Assembly (NCBI GenBank): GCA_965214295.1
Contig: OZ243944.1
Coordinates: 4,165,908-4,229,907 of the forward strand
Direction: 5' to 3'
DNA: 64,000 nt
Source: JAJDUF01 sp965214295
GTDB lineage: Bacteria; Chloroflexota; UBA11872; UBA12225; JAJDUF01
The translations under genes and the position numbers were made by a program. How positions within the stretch are numbered: position 1 is the stretch's first letter; each line of letters starts with the position of its first letter. Below are positions 24,624 through 32,725 of this stretch, in pieces. Under the pieces are notes generated by a model. It made no database searches, was not told the DNA's origin, and was given only the letters and a program-made list of their open reading frames with translations.

Positions 24624-24920
24624 TTATGCGGCCTTGCCGCGCGCCCGGATTTCCTGCCCCAGGCGCTCCAAAACCCATCTGCGGGCCAGTGCCGTTGCGT
24701 TCAACTCCTCTTCACGAGCGAGGTCGTCCAGCTGCGCCAGCGTGTCGGCGTCAATCGGGATAGTAACGCGGTCGAAGAGCTTGTCCGCAACCTGGGACTG
24801 GACTGGCTTGAACTCGTCCCGATAGTCGGTCAGATCATGGGTATCCCAGAACTCGGCCTCCTCCTCGATGGTCTTGAACTCTGGGATGCGGCTTTTCCTG
24901 TACTCTTTCTGCACAGTCAT
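24624..24920 (-). CDS. CopG-type antitoxin (PF12441-like)
   Basis: A 98-residue protein with the family start KSRIPEFKTIEEEAEFWDTHDLTDY and a C-terminal ribbon-helix-helix-like segment RVTIPIDADTLAQLDDLAREEELNATALARRWVLERL. This is the DNA-binding, toxin-neutralising partner of BrnT-like toxins. It is second in the minus-strand pair. Its ATG (24918-24920) would overlap the original toxin stop as ATGA before the toxin was frameshifted (see next gene). Confidence 0.85.
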   Translation of the reverse strand: MTVQKEYRKSRIPEFKTIEEEAEFWDTHDLTDYRDEFKPVQSQVADKLFDRVTIPIDADTLAQLDDLAREEELNATALARRWVLERLGQEIRARGKAA

Positions 24921-24935
24921 CGTACCTCGCCTCGT

Positions 24936-25208
24936 TCATCCCGGCAGCGGCGGCGTTCTTGACGACTTGCCAGCCGCGCTGTCACCGGGTATCACCGGGT
25001 AGTAGACGCCCCCATCTTGGGGGGCAAGGATGGCCGTGAGCATCCGACCAGCGCGAGTTAATCCCACGGCACGGATGCGCTCCTTATAGGTCGCACTGAT
25101 CATTGGATCATTCTCACAGACCTCTTCGACCTCAGCAGGACTAACCTCGTGGCGGGCAGTGTGAGCGATATTCCAATCATCCCAGATGAGCCGACGAATA
25201 GGTGTCAT
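24936..25208 (-). CDS. BrnT-like toxin with frameshifted C terminus
   Basis: IRRLIWDDWNIAHTARHEVSPAEVEEVCENDP and RAGRMLTAILAPQDGGVYYPV match small RNase-like toxins of the BrnT type, which carry on with TARxASRxERR after YYPV. Here a 10-bp tandem duplication TCACCGGGTA at 24982-24991 and 24992-25001 shifts the frame, and the protein ends IPGDSAAGKSSRTPPLPG. Removing one copy restores YYPVTARLASRQERRRCRDE and a stop TGA overlapping the antitoxin ATG. Start ATG 25208; a further in-frame ATG exists at 25232. The toxin is probably inactive or altered. Confidence 0.75.
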   Translation of the reverse strand: MTPIRRLIWDDWNIAHTARHEVSPAEVEEVCENDPMISATYKERIRAVGLTRAGRMLTAILAPQDGGVYYPVIPGDSAAGKSSRTPPLPG

Positions 25209-25303
25209 ACTGTCATCACCAGTGTAAGGCATCCTGATCGCCTGGAGCGCATCGTCACTCAGCAGTGCATCATCCGGGCTAGTTATCGGCCGATCCTGGC
25301 ACG

Positions 25304-25309
25304 TATACT
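25304..25309 (+). promoter_or_regulatory. Possible -10 element of metG
   Basis: TATACT in GGCACGTATACTGG; the predicted start is about 44 bases before the metG GTG. No convincing -35 element at 17-18 bases. Confidence 0.4.
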
Positions 25310-25359
25310 GGTACTGAGGGCGGGCACTCCATACTCAACCGCCCCAGGAGGTACGGGCC

Positions 25360-26925
25360 GTGGACTCAGCCCTGCAGTCGCCGCGTTTTTACATCACCAC
25401 CGCCATTGACTACCCGAATGCCGCGCCGCATATCGGGACTGCCCTCGAGAAGGTCGGGGCAGACGTGATGGCGCGGTTCCGGCGAATGCAGGGGATGGAC
25501 ATACTCTTCTCGATGGGCCTCGACGAGAACAGCCAACACGTGCTGCGCGCCGCCGAGGAGGCAAACGTGACGGCGCGGGCCTGGGTGGACCGGATGGACA
25601 GGGTCTTTCAGCGGGCCTGGAAGTCTTTGAACATCTCCTATGATCGTTGGATCCGCACCACCGAGCAGGTTCACACTGCGGCCTCGGTAGAGCTGTTTCG
25701 TCGCTCGCTGGAGCGTGGCGACATCTACAAGGGCACCTATTCGGGCTGGTATTGTCCGAACTGCAACACCTTCTACGACGACGATGACTTGGTGGACCGG
25801 CGCTGTCCCAATCATCCGACGCTCACGCCGGAATGGTTGGACGAGGAAAACTACTTCTTCGCCTTGGGCCGCTATCAGGAGCCGTTGGCGCGCCACATCG
25901 AGGCTCACCCGGACTTCATCGTGCCCACGACGCGGCGCAACGAGGTGCTGGGCTGGCTACGGGACGGGCTACGGGACTTCTCCACGTCGCGGCTGGTACG
26001 TAATCTCGCCGGCGAGCGCTGGGGTATCAGCGTACCCGGGGACGCCGACCACGTCATGTACGTGTGGTATGACGCGCTCACGAACTACCTCACGTCCGCC
26101 GGCTTCCCGCATGATGACGCCCGTTACACGCGCTACTGGCCCGCCGACGTACACGTGATCGGCAAAGACATTACCCGCTTTCACTGTCTGTACTGGCCGG
26201 CTATGCTGATGAGCGCGGGTGTCGCGCTACCGCGGCAGATCGTGGTACACGGCTGGTGGAACCTGGAAGGCAAACCACTCTCGAAAACCACCGGCAACGT
26301 GCTCGACCCGCGAGACGCCGTAGCGGAGTTCGGCACCGACCCGGTGCGCTACTATCTCATGCGCGAGGGGTCTTGGTTCCAAGACGGCAACTTTGTGCGG
26401 GCCAATCTCATCCAGCGCTATCATGCCGAGCTGGCCAACGACTTGGGCAACCTGCTCAATCGGACGGTGACGATGATCGGCCGCTACTGCAACGGTATCC
26501 TGCCCGCCCCGCGCACCGCCGCCGCCGGCGAGCGGGAAACAGCCGTACAGCGCGCGGCGGAGACGGCGCAGCGGGACGCCACTGCGGCGCTCGACGGCTG
26601 GGAGTTCGGTCGGGCACTCGACGCAATCTGGCAGCTGGTGCGCCGAGGCAATCAGTACCTCGACGAGGCGCAGCCATGGCACCTGGCCCGCGATCCGGCG
26701 CAGCGCGCCGCGCTGGAGACCGTCCTGGCAACCACCGCCGAAAGTCTGCGTTTTCAGGCAACTCTGCTCGGCCCGTTCATGCCGGCGACGGCGGATCGGA
26801 TGCTCGCCCAGCTTGGTCTCGACGGTGTAGCGCCGGGCGCGTGGAGCGACCTACGCTGGCAGCCGGACGGCTCGGGCCGGCCGGTGCCCGGCGGCGCGCC
26901 CTTGTTCCCGCGGCTGTCGGCATAG
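25360..26925 (+). CDS. metG: Methionine-tRNA ligase
   Basis: A class I aminoacyl-tRNA synthetase of 521 residues that charges tRNA-Met. APHIGTALEKVGAD is the HIGH motif, LEGKPLSKTTGNVLDP the KMSKS loop, and a CPxC...C zinc-knuckle type insert (WYCPNCNTFYDDDD...RRCPNH) is present. WVDRMDRVFQRAWKSLNI and the anticodon-binding alpha-helical domain follow. It lacks the C-terminal dimerisation (Trbp111-like) domain. GTG start with AGGAGG at 25346-25351. Confidence 0.95.
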   Translation: MDSALQSPRFYITTAIDYPNAAPHIGTALEKVGADVMARFRRMQGMDILFSMGLDENSQHVLRAAEEANVTARAWVDRMDRVFQRAWKSLNISYDRWIRTTEQVHTAASVELFRRSLERGDIYKGTYSGWYCPNCNTFYDDDDLVDRRCPNHPTLTPEWLDEENYFFALGRYQEPLARHIEAHPDFIVPTTRRNEVLGWLRDGLRDFSTSRLVRNLAGERWGISVPGDADHVMYVWYDALTNYLTSAGFPHDDARYTRYWPADVHVIGKDITRFHCLYWPAMLMSAGVALPRQIVVHGWWNLEGKPLSKTTGNVLDPRDAVAEFGTDPVRYYLMREGSWFQDGNFVRANLIQRYHAELANDLGNLLNRTVTMIGRYCNGILPAPRTAAAGERETAVQRAAETAQRDATAALDGWEFGRALDAIWQLVRRGNQYLDEAQPWHLARDPAQRAALETVLATTAESLRFQATLLGPFMPATADRMLAQLGLDGVAPGAWSDLRWQPDGSGRPVPGGAPLFPRLSA

Positions 26926-27010
26926 AGGCCGCTGGGCACTTGTAGCCACCTCCCTACATTCCTGCGAAAGCAGGCGCAACGATGGAGTAGCGTCCGAGGT
27001 TGGCCGTGCG

Positions 27011-27041
27011 TTGGTGGCGGCGCGTGCGGTTATGGTAGACT
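27011..27041 (+). promoter_or_regulatory. Weak promoter for the short-ORF unit
   Basis: TAGACT at 27036-27041 with TTGGTG at 27011-27016, spacer 19. Position fits a short transcript starting near 27048. Confidence 0.35.
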
Positions 27042-27070
27042 AGGTGGCAGGTGAAAAGGAGGTGATGCCT

Positions 27071-27136
27071 ATGGATAGTAGCAGCGCTAGTCGGCACGCC
27101 CTGTCCATGTGCATTCGCCTCGTACCCGTCGCCTAA
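27071..27136 (+). CDS. 21-codon ORF with full-length Shine-Dalgarno match
   Basis: The sequence AAAGGAGGTGAT at 27055-27066 is complementary over 12 of 12 bases to the standard 16S rRNA 3' end, and ATG 27071 is 8 bases after its GGAGG. The peptide has 21 residues, starting MDSSSASRHA and ending in CIRLVPVA, and stops at TAA. It ends 75 bases before a strong terminator. It may be a regulatory leader peptide or a small protein. The next gene (GIN-domain lipoprotein) begins 120 bases after the terminator. I know of no family for it. Confidence 0.55.
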   Translation: MDSSSASRHALSMCIRLVPVA

Positions 27137-27211
27137 ATCAACACCAACGGCGAGCCGGAAGGTACGGGCGAATACCGGCGCTGGGTAGGGACGTGCTGCC
27201 TAGTGCGTAGC

Positions 27212-27259
27212 AAAGCCGCCCGAGACTGGTCCTCAACGGCCAAGCTCGGGCGGCTTTTT
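27212..27259 (+). terminator. Strong intrinsic terminator
   Basis: AAAGCCGCCCGAG (27212-27224) and CTCGGGCGGCTTT (27245-27257) form a perfect 13-bp stem with a 20-base loop, followed by more T (run of five T). It is the clearest rho-independent terminator in the window and closes the short-ORF unit, 75 bases after the ORF stop. Confidence 0.85.
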
Positions 27260-27297
27260 CGTTGGTCCGGAGGGCTGAACTGGTTGCTGGCACCAGC

Positions 27298-27325
27298 GTA
27301 GGGGCACAGCATGCTGTGCCCCTAC
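27298..27325. repeat. Perfect 28-bp family B palindrome
   Basis: GTAGGGGCACAGCA joined directly to its reverse complement TGCTGTGCCCCTAC. The cleanest copy of family B in the window; it lies between the terminator and the GIN-domain gene. Confidence 0.9.
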
Positions 27326-27379
27326 AACGTCTTACCGGGAAATACGGTCATGTCGCGGTTGCGTGGGAGACTTCCAGAC

Positions 27380-28051
27380 ATGAAACGTCGCAGTGTGGCG
27401 CTCGGCGTCCTCATCGCGTTTGCCTTGACCGCGTGCAGTGTGGCGGGCCTCGGGGGGGTACGCGGCTCCGGGAGCATCAGCTACGAGACCAGAGATGTCG
27501 GGAGCTTCGACCAGGTTGCCGTCGCTGGCAGCGCGCGGGTATTCATCACCCAGGGAGCAGCACCATCGCTGGTGGTCGAGGTTGACGACAACCTCATGGA
27601 GTACGTGCGGACCGAGGTAGACGGCTTCACCCTCCACCTCGGATTCGGGGGTGCCGTCGGTGGCTATGCCCCCACGCAGACGCTGACCTTTCGCCTCACG
27701 GTCCGCCGGCTCAGGGGCCTGGAGCTAGATGGCGCCGGCTCTATCGAGGCGACCGATATCGACGCCGCGCGGCTTGAGGTGGACCTCAATGGATCGGGCC
27801 GGATTCGACTGACCGGACAGGTCCAGGAGCAGGACGTCACCATCAACGGCGCCGGCATCTATGACGCCACCGGGACCGAGTCCGAGACCGCCCGAGTGCG
27901 GGTCAACGGATCGGGCACTGCCACCGTCTGGACCAGCGACACGCTCGATGCCCGCCTCAGCGGCAGCGGCCGGATCGGCTACTACGGACAGCCGCAGGTG
28001 AGCCTCGACATCGCCGGCTCCGGCCAAGTCAAGAGCCTCGGTGCGCGGTAG
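27380..28051 (+). CDS. DUF2807 (GIN-domain) lipoprotein
   Basis: A 223-residue exported protein. ATG 27380 begins MKRRSVALGVLIAFALTACS, a lipoprotein signal with lipobox LTAC and lipidated C19. The mature part is the GIN domain: YETRDVGSFDQVAVAGSARVFI, with repeated DGAGS, NGSGRI, NGAGI, NGSGT and SGSGRI turns of a parallel beta-helix. Such proteins are cell-surface anchored and of unknown function. A frame upstream of 27380 is open but covers the family B palindrome. Confidence 0.88.
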   Translation: MKRRSVALGVLIAFALTACSVAGLGGVRGSGSISYETRDVGSFDQVAVAGSARVFITQGAAPSLVVEVDDNLMEYVRTEVDGFTLHLGFGGAVGGYAPTQTLTFRLTVRRLRGLELDGAGSIEATDIDAARLEVDLNGSGRIRLTGQVQEQDVTINGAGIYDATGTESETARVRVNGSGTATVWTSDTLDARLSGSGRIGYYGQPQVSLDIAGSGQVKSLGAR

Positions 28052-28144
28052 GCGCTGTTGTCATCCCTCGGTCATTTCCGTAGGCATTAGCAGCGAAAAA
28101 CTGCAATACTCGCGGCCGAGGCTACGGACAGGGATGGTAGCAGC

Positions 28145-29647
28145 ATGAGACATAGCCTTGTTGCACTCATCGCCGCCGGATTGCTGCTCTTGTTTGTGGT
28201 GCCGACGGCTACGGCGGCCGGCTGCAAGCTGGCCGCCGGCTTTGCCATGCTCACGGCCTTGATTGATGAGACGGAGGGGCCGGACAAAGTCGGCGTCTGC
28301 CTGGAAAACCGGCACGTCAATCCTGAGAACGGCGATATCCTGCAGCAAACCACCGGCGGTCTGCTCGTGCGGCGTGCGGCCGATAACCGGGCGGCCTTCA
28401 CTGATGGCCACCGCACCTGGATCAGCGGGCCGCATGGACTGCAAGCGCGCCTCAATACGGAGCAACTCGACTGGGAAGGCCAACCGGAGCTTGGGGCCGT
28501 GACGGTCGCTCCCGGCGACGCGATCCAAATACGTTCGGTGAACGCACTGACCGGTGTCGCCGCGTTGGGCCTTCCGAACCAGCGCGGCGTAGCCCTCGCC
28601 ATCGCGGATTACGGCCCTATCGCGGGGCACGTTGTCTCGATGGGCGCCGGCCTCGACTCCCTCTGCACCGCCGAGGGAGGTCGCGCCGCTGCCCGCTCTG
28701 TGACCGCCGATCCACAGGTCCTCGGTGTCATCGGCACGTCCTGCTCCGTCGCTGCCGCCGCCGCGGCGCCCATCATCAGCGCGGCCGGCCTGGCGATGAT
28801 CGCTCCTTCCACTACCTCTCCCTCGCTCACCTCGGACCTCCGCGGCAACGCGAACGCCAACTATCACCCCGGCTATTACCGGACCGCCTCCAACGACCTA
28901 TACCAGGCACGGGCAGTCGCGCAGTTTGCCTATAACGAGCTTGGCCTACGCAAGATGGCTGCCATCCACGACGGCGACCCGTACACCACCGGACTCACCG
29001 GCGCCTTTGCCACCGCGTTCCGTGAGCTAGGCGGATCAACCGTCCTTACCTCCGTCAAACGGGGCGATACCAATATGACCCCCGTACTCACCCGCATCGC
29101 GGCCGGCAGCCCCGACGGCCTCTTCTTCCCGCTCTTCCCGGCCGAGGGCGCCCACGTCGTCCGGCAGATCGGTGCGGTCGCCGGGCTTGAGGGAGTGACG
29201 CTGATCGGCGGCGCGGCCCTGCTCGTATCCGAGTTCCTCGCCGTCCCGGAGTCGGAGGGCGTCTACTTCCCCGGCCCGGACCTACGTTTCGACGAGAACG
29301 CCAACCAGGCGACCGGCAAGAGCGGTGCGACCCTCACCGCCGACTATCTGGAACGGCACAGCGAGCCGCCCTCGTCCGCCTACCTGGCCCACGCCTACGA
29401 TGCAACCACCCTGCTCCTCCGTGCTATCGAGACGGTCGCAGTCGCCGACGGAGACATCCTCTCCATCGACCGGGCCAAGCTGCGTGCGGCACTGACCGCC
29501 ACGGCCGGTTTTCAGGGCATCATCGGCGCCATATCCTGCGACGAGTTCGGCGACTGCGGCACCGGGCGCATCCACATCACGCACCACACCGACTCCAGCA
29601 TTACCGACGTTGCCCAACTGCCGGTCGTCTACCGCTTCACGCCTTGA
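28145..29647 (+). CDS. Exported protein: short Chloroflexota-type domain fused to a LivK-like periplasmic-binding protein
   Basis: 500 residues. Residues 1-25 are a signal peptide (VVPTATAAG cleavage region). Residues about 50-105 hold GDILQQTTGGLLVRRAADNRAAFTDGHRTWI, a small motif I associate with secreted Chloroflexota proteins. The rest is a type I periplasmic-binding fold like branched-chain amino-acid binding proteins: ADPQVLGVIGTSCSVAAAAAAPI, PGYYRTASNDLYQARAVAQF, KMAAIHDGDPYTTGLTGAF and YDATTLLLRAIETV. No permease or ATPase genes of a Liv system are nearby, so it may be a sensor or an orphan binding protein. Confidence 0.84.
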   Translation: MRHSLVALIAAGLLLLFVVPTATAAGCKLAAGFAMLTALIDETEGPDKVGVCLENRHVNPENGDILQQTTGGLLVRRAADNRAAFTDGHRTWISGPHGLQARLNTEQLDWEGQPELGAVTVAPGDAIQIRSVNALTGVAALGLPNQRGVALAIADYGPIAGHVVSMGAGLDSLCTAEGGRAAARSVTADPQVLGVIGTSCSVAAAAAAPIISAAGLAMIAPSTTSPSLTSDLRGNANANYHPGYYRTASNDLYQARAVAQFAYNELGLRKMAAIHDGDPYTTGLTGAFATAFRELGGSTVLTSVKRGDTNMTPVLTRIAAGSPDGLFFPLFPAEGAHVVRQIGAVAGLEGVTLIGGAALLVSEFLAVPESEGVYFPGPDLRFDENANQATGKSGATLTADYLERHSEPPSSAYLAHAYDATTLLLRAIETVAVADGDILSIDRAKLRAALTATAGFQGIIGAISCDEFGDCGTGRIHITHHTDSSITDVAQLPVVYRFTP

Positions 29648-29754
29648 TGACTGCCACTGGGCGTTGCGGGCAAACCACGCCCGCCTCGGCGCCGCTGTGC
29701 GGACTTAGGCGTACAATTGCAGGCTTATGTCGAGAGCATAGTGTCAGCAATGCA

Positions 29755-29850
29755 GTTCCCCCCGGCCCTTTCCCTCCACGGCTAGGGAGTCAGCAAGACG
29801 CCCGGCAGCCCCTTCCCTTTAGGGAGGGGGTTGGGGGTAGGTAAGCGGGA
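29755..29850. repeat. Family C repeat before the DUF2071 gene
   Basis: CCGGCCCTTTCCCTCC...TAGGGAG and CCCCTTCCCTTTAGGGAGGGGG, followed by GGGGGTAGGTAAGCGGG, which is similar to the MITE terminal repeat at 54 kb. The rest of 29648-29861 shows no gene. Confidence 0.6.
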
Positions 29851-29861
29851 GGGTCACGGCA

Positions 29862-30608
29862 ATGCAGCAAGACCCGGCAACGATTGACCGCCTGACGCCA
29901 ACGCGCCGTCCGGGTGGGCCGATCCTGGCACGGCAGCAATGGCGGCAGCTGCTCTTCCTCCACTGGCCCGTGCCGATAGCGGCGCTCCAGGCTCGGCTCC
30001 CCGCGCCGTTGGTCGTGGATACCTTCCGAGATCGCGCGTATGTCGGCCTGATCGCGCTCACGATGCCCACAATACGCTTACGTTGGCTACCCTCCACACC
30101 GGCGCTCACCCGCCTGCACACGCTGAATCTCCGGACCTACGTGCAGCGGGACGGACGCGAGCCGGGCGTCTGGTTTTTCAGTCTCGATACCTCGCACCCG
30201 CTGGTCGTGCTCGCCGGCCGCCTCGGCTGGCGGCTTCCCTACCACGTTGCCGCCATTCAGCGCCAGCGGGAGGGACGCACCCTCGCTTTCCGCAGCGCGC
30301 GACGCTGGCCCGGCCCATTTCCGGCGCAGTTTGCGGCGCGCTGTCGCGTCGGCGCCCCCCTCGGCGCAGCGCGGCCCGGCAGCCTAGAGCACTTTCTGGT
30401 CGAGCGCTACCTACTCTACACGGACGGTGGCCGCCGGGGGCTGCGCGTCGGCCAGGTGTACCACCCTCCCTTTGCGCTGTACCACGCCACCGTCGAGTCC
30501 CTGGACGAGACGATGCTACGCGCCGCCGGGCTGGCTCTACCGCGGACAGAACCGCTGGCCCACTACTGTCCCGGCGTTGATACCGAACTGTTTGGCTTGC
30601 GCTCTTGA
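29862..30608 (+). CDS. DUF2071 / YqjF-family protein
   Basis: A 248-residue soluble protein of the YqjF/DUF2071 family, which has an acetoacetate-decarboxylase-like fold. Conserved: QQWRQLLFLHWPVPIAALQARLP near the N terminus, AYVGLIALTMPTIRLRWLP, NLRTYVQRDGREPGVWFFSLD and the C-terminal H-rich VYHPPFALYHATVES. No enzymatic activity is established for the family. Stands alone. Confidence 0.86.
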   Translation: MQQDPATIDRLTPTRRPGGPILARQQWRQLLFLHWPVPIAALQARLPAPLVVDTFRDRAYVGLIALTMPTIRLRWLPSTPALTRLHTLNLRTYVQRDGREPGVWFFSLDTSHPLVVLAGRLGWRLPYHVAAIQRQREGRTLAFRSARRWPGPFPAQFAARCRVGAPLGAARPGSLEHFLVERYLLYTDGGRRGLRVGQVYHPPFALYHATVESLDETMLRAAGLALPRTEPLAHYCPGVDTELFGLRS

Positions 30609-30629
30609 AGGACGACCGGGGATGAGGCT

Positions 30630-30656
30630 CGTCATTCCCGCGCACGCGGGAATCCA
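30630..30656. repeat. Family A half-element
   Basis: CGTCATTCCCGCGCACGCGG followed by GAATCCA; perfect hairpin ATTCCCGCG-CA-CGCGGGAAT. Confidence 0.8.
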
Positions 30657-30826
30657 TGTCCTCCTGCGGATGCGGGGGGACCATAGGGGGCCGGAGGTGC
30701 GTAGCTGCCCCTACCTTGCCCCGCGCTCGTATTGGCTGATACCGTCACCTGGTAGGCGCCAGCGCACCGGCAGGCGGTGTCTTGCCGCGTCCATAGAGCG
30801 TTAAGCGCATGGAGGGGGCTTCAGGA

Positions 30827-32245
30827 ATGAGCAAGAGTCGGATCGGACTGGTGGGCTTGGCCGTGATGGGCCAGAACTTGGCCCGTAATATCGCGCGCTT
30901 TGCCACGGTCACGGTCTACAACCGCACCACCGCACGCACGCAAGAGTTCCTGGCCGGGCCGGCGCAGGGCGCCGCTATTCGCGGCTCCGCCACACTGGAG
31001 GAGTTTGTCGGCTCGCTCGAACGACCGCGGACGATCATCCTCATGGTGCAGGCGGGGCGGCCGGTGGATGCCGTGCTCGCCCAGCTCCGTCCGCTCCTCA
31101 CCGCCGGCGATATTGTGGTTGACGGTGGCAACTCGCTGTACCAGGACACCATCCGCCGCGGCGCGGAGGTAGCGCCGGCCGGCCTGCACTACGTCGGCAT
31201 GGGCGTGAGTGGCGGCGAGGAGGGCGCCCTCAACGGCCCGTCGCTGATGCCGGGCGGGCCGCGCGCGGCCTACGATCATCTAGCACCCATCTTGACCAAG
31301 ATCGCCGCCCAGACCGACGACGATGGCGCTTGCGTGACCTACATCGGCGAGGGTGGCGGTGGTCATTATGTCAAGATGGTCCACAACGGCATCGAGTACG
31401 GCGACATGCAGCTAATTGCCGAAGTGTATGAACTGCTGCGTCGGCTAGAGCGCCGGACGGCGCCGGAGATCGGCGCCGTGTTCGCGCAGTGGAACGAGAC
31501 CGAACTGCAATCGTATCTCGTCGAGATTACGGCGACGGTCCTGGGCTACACCGACCCGGAGACGCAGCAGCCGCTCGTTGATCTCATCCTCGACACGTCC
31601 GGGCAGAAAGGCACCGGGCGCTGGACCTCGCAGGACGCGCTCGACCTCGGCGTACCCATCCCCACGATTGACGCCGCCGTCTGGTCGCGGAACATCTCCG
31701 CCCGCAAGGACGAGCGGGTGCGGGCCGCGCAGGTGCTCGGCGAGGCACCAGCTGAGGGAGCGGTGGCGGCTGACACCGCCTTTACGGAGCAGGTCCGGGC
31801 GGCGCTCTACGCGGCGAAGATCATCACCTACGCGCAGGGAATGGCGCTCTTGCGCGCGGCGTCCCGAGAATACGGCTTTGGCTTGAACCTGGCGGAAGTA
31901 GCCCGCATCTGGAAGGGCGGGTGCATCATCCGGGCGGCCTTGCTCGACCAGATCAAGGCCGCTTTCCTCGATACGCCCGACCTGACCAACCTGCTCCTGC
32001 ATCCTCCGCTGACCGCGCAAGTGACGGCGCGGATCGGGGCATTGCGCCAGGTCGTCGCCCTGGCCCGCAAGCAGGGAATCGCCTGTCCGGCCCTGAGCGC
32101 GTCACTCGACTACTACGAGAGCTATCGCCAGGAGCGCCTCCCCGCCAACCTGATCCAGGCGCAGCGCGATTATTTCGGCGCACACACCTACCAACGCACC
32201 GACAAACCCGGCACCTTCCATACCGAGTGGCAGGCAGCGGAGTAG
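30827..32245 (+). CDS. gnd: 6-phosphogluconate dehydrogenase, decarboxylating
   Basis: Converts 6-phosphogluconate to ribulose 5-phosphate with NADP+ reduction in the pentose phosphate pathway. 472 residues from ATG 30827, with GGAGGGGG at 30811-30818; an ATG at 30809 is the alternative. GLVGLAVMGQNLARNIA is the Rossmann motif. GMGVSGGEEGALNGPSLMPGG, YVKMVHNGIEYGDMQLIAE (catalytic Lys) and KGTGRWTSQDALDLGVPIP are diagnostic. The length is that of the long, homodimeric type. No zwf or pgl next to it. Confidence 0.96.
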   Translation: MSKSRIGLVGLAVMGQNLARNIARFATVTVYNRTTARTQEFLAGPAQGAAIRGSATLEEFVGSLERPRTIILMVQAGRPVDAVLAQLRPLLTAGDIVVDGGNSLYQDTIRRGAEVAPAGLHYVGMGVSGGEEGALNGPSLMPGGPRAAYDHLAPILTKIAAQTDDDGACVTYIGEGGGGHYVKMVHNGIEYGDMQLIAEVYELLRRLERRTAPEIGAVFAQWNETELQSYLVEITATVLGYTDPETQQPLVDLILDTSGQKGTGRWTSQDALDLGVPIPTIDAAVWSRNISARKDERVRAAQVLGEAPAEGAVAADTAFTEQVRAALYAAKIITYAQGMALLRAASREYGFGLNLAEVARIWKGGCIIRAALLDQIKAAFLDTPDLTNLLLHPPLTAQVTARIGALRQVVALARKQGIACPALSASLDYYESYRQERLPANLIQAQRDYFGAHTYQRTDKPGTFHTEWQAAE

Positions 32246-32280
32246 GCGCCCCCCCCCGGCCCCCTCGCCTCACCCCCGCC

Positions 32281-32634
32281 TAGACAAGGGTAGGTTTCTT
32301 GTGTAGGGGCGCGATTCATCGCGCCCAAGCACTCGTCATTGCGGGGCCAGCCGCCATCCAGGGCCATACGTGGCCCCCCCACCCATCATTGCGGCGGAAG
32401 CCGCAATCCACGTCCCCCTGCGGCGCGGTGAACTGGGGAGCGTGCCCCTGCTCCGGTCTACCGGTGGCCGCTCCCTCTCCCAGGGGGAGAGGGTTCTGAC
32501 TAGGGTAGGTATGGGACCAGGGCAATGCTCGCCACGCTTGTCACCAGGTAGGGGCGCGATTGATCGCGCCCTGGGCGTCATGAATGACGCCCCTACCAGC
32601 CTGTTTTCCGTTTTACCTATTTACCTACCCCTGT
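32281..32634. repeat. Nested repeat island
   Basis: The 480-base gap 32246-32725 has no gene. It starts with GACAAGGGTAGGTTTCTTG, like the MITE end at 53954, and finishes near 32634 with the inverted CTATTTACCTACCCCTGTGA. Between lie family B palindromes (GGGCGCGATTCATCGCGCCC at about 32308-32327 and GGGCGCGATTGATCGCGCCC near 32553), family A hairpins (about 32337-32415) and a family C hairpin CCCTCTCCCAGGGGGAGAGGG near 32461. It is probably a degraded or composite relative of the 54-kb MITE. Confidence 0.65.
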
Positions 32635-32725
32635 GAGGGGAGAGGGTTGGGGTGAGGGCAGCCGGGGGGTGAGGCCCGGATGCCCCACCCTGCTACCATG
32701 CACTTGAGCCACGGATACCTCACGC

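Noticed and set aside
27137..27259. T-box or other known riboswitch before the terminator
   Set aside because: The T-box antiterminator sequence and specifier stem are not found, and no aminoacyl-tRNA or biosynthetic gene follows.
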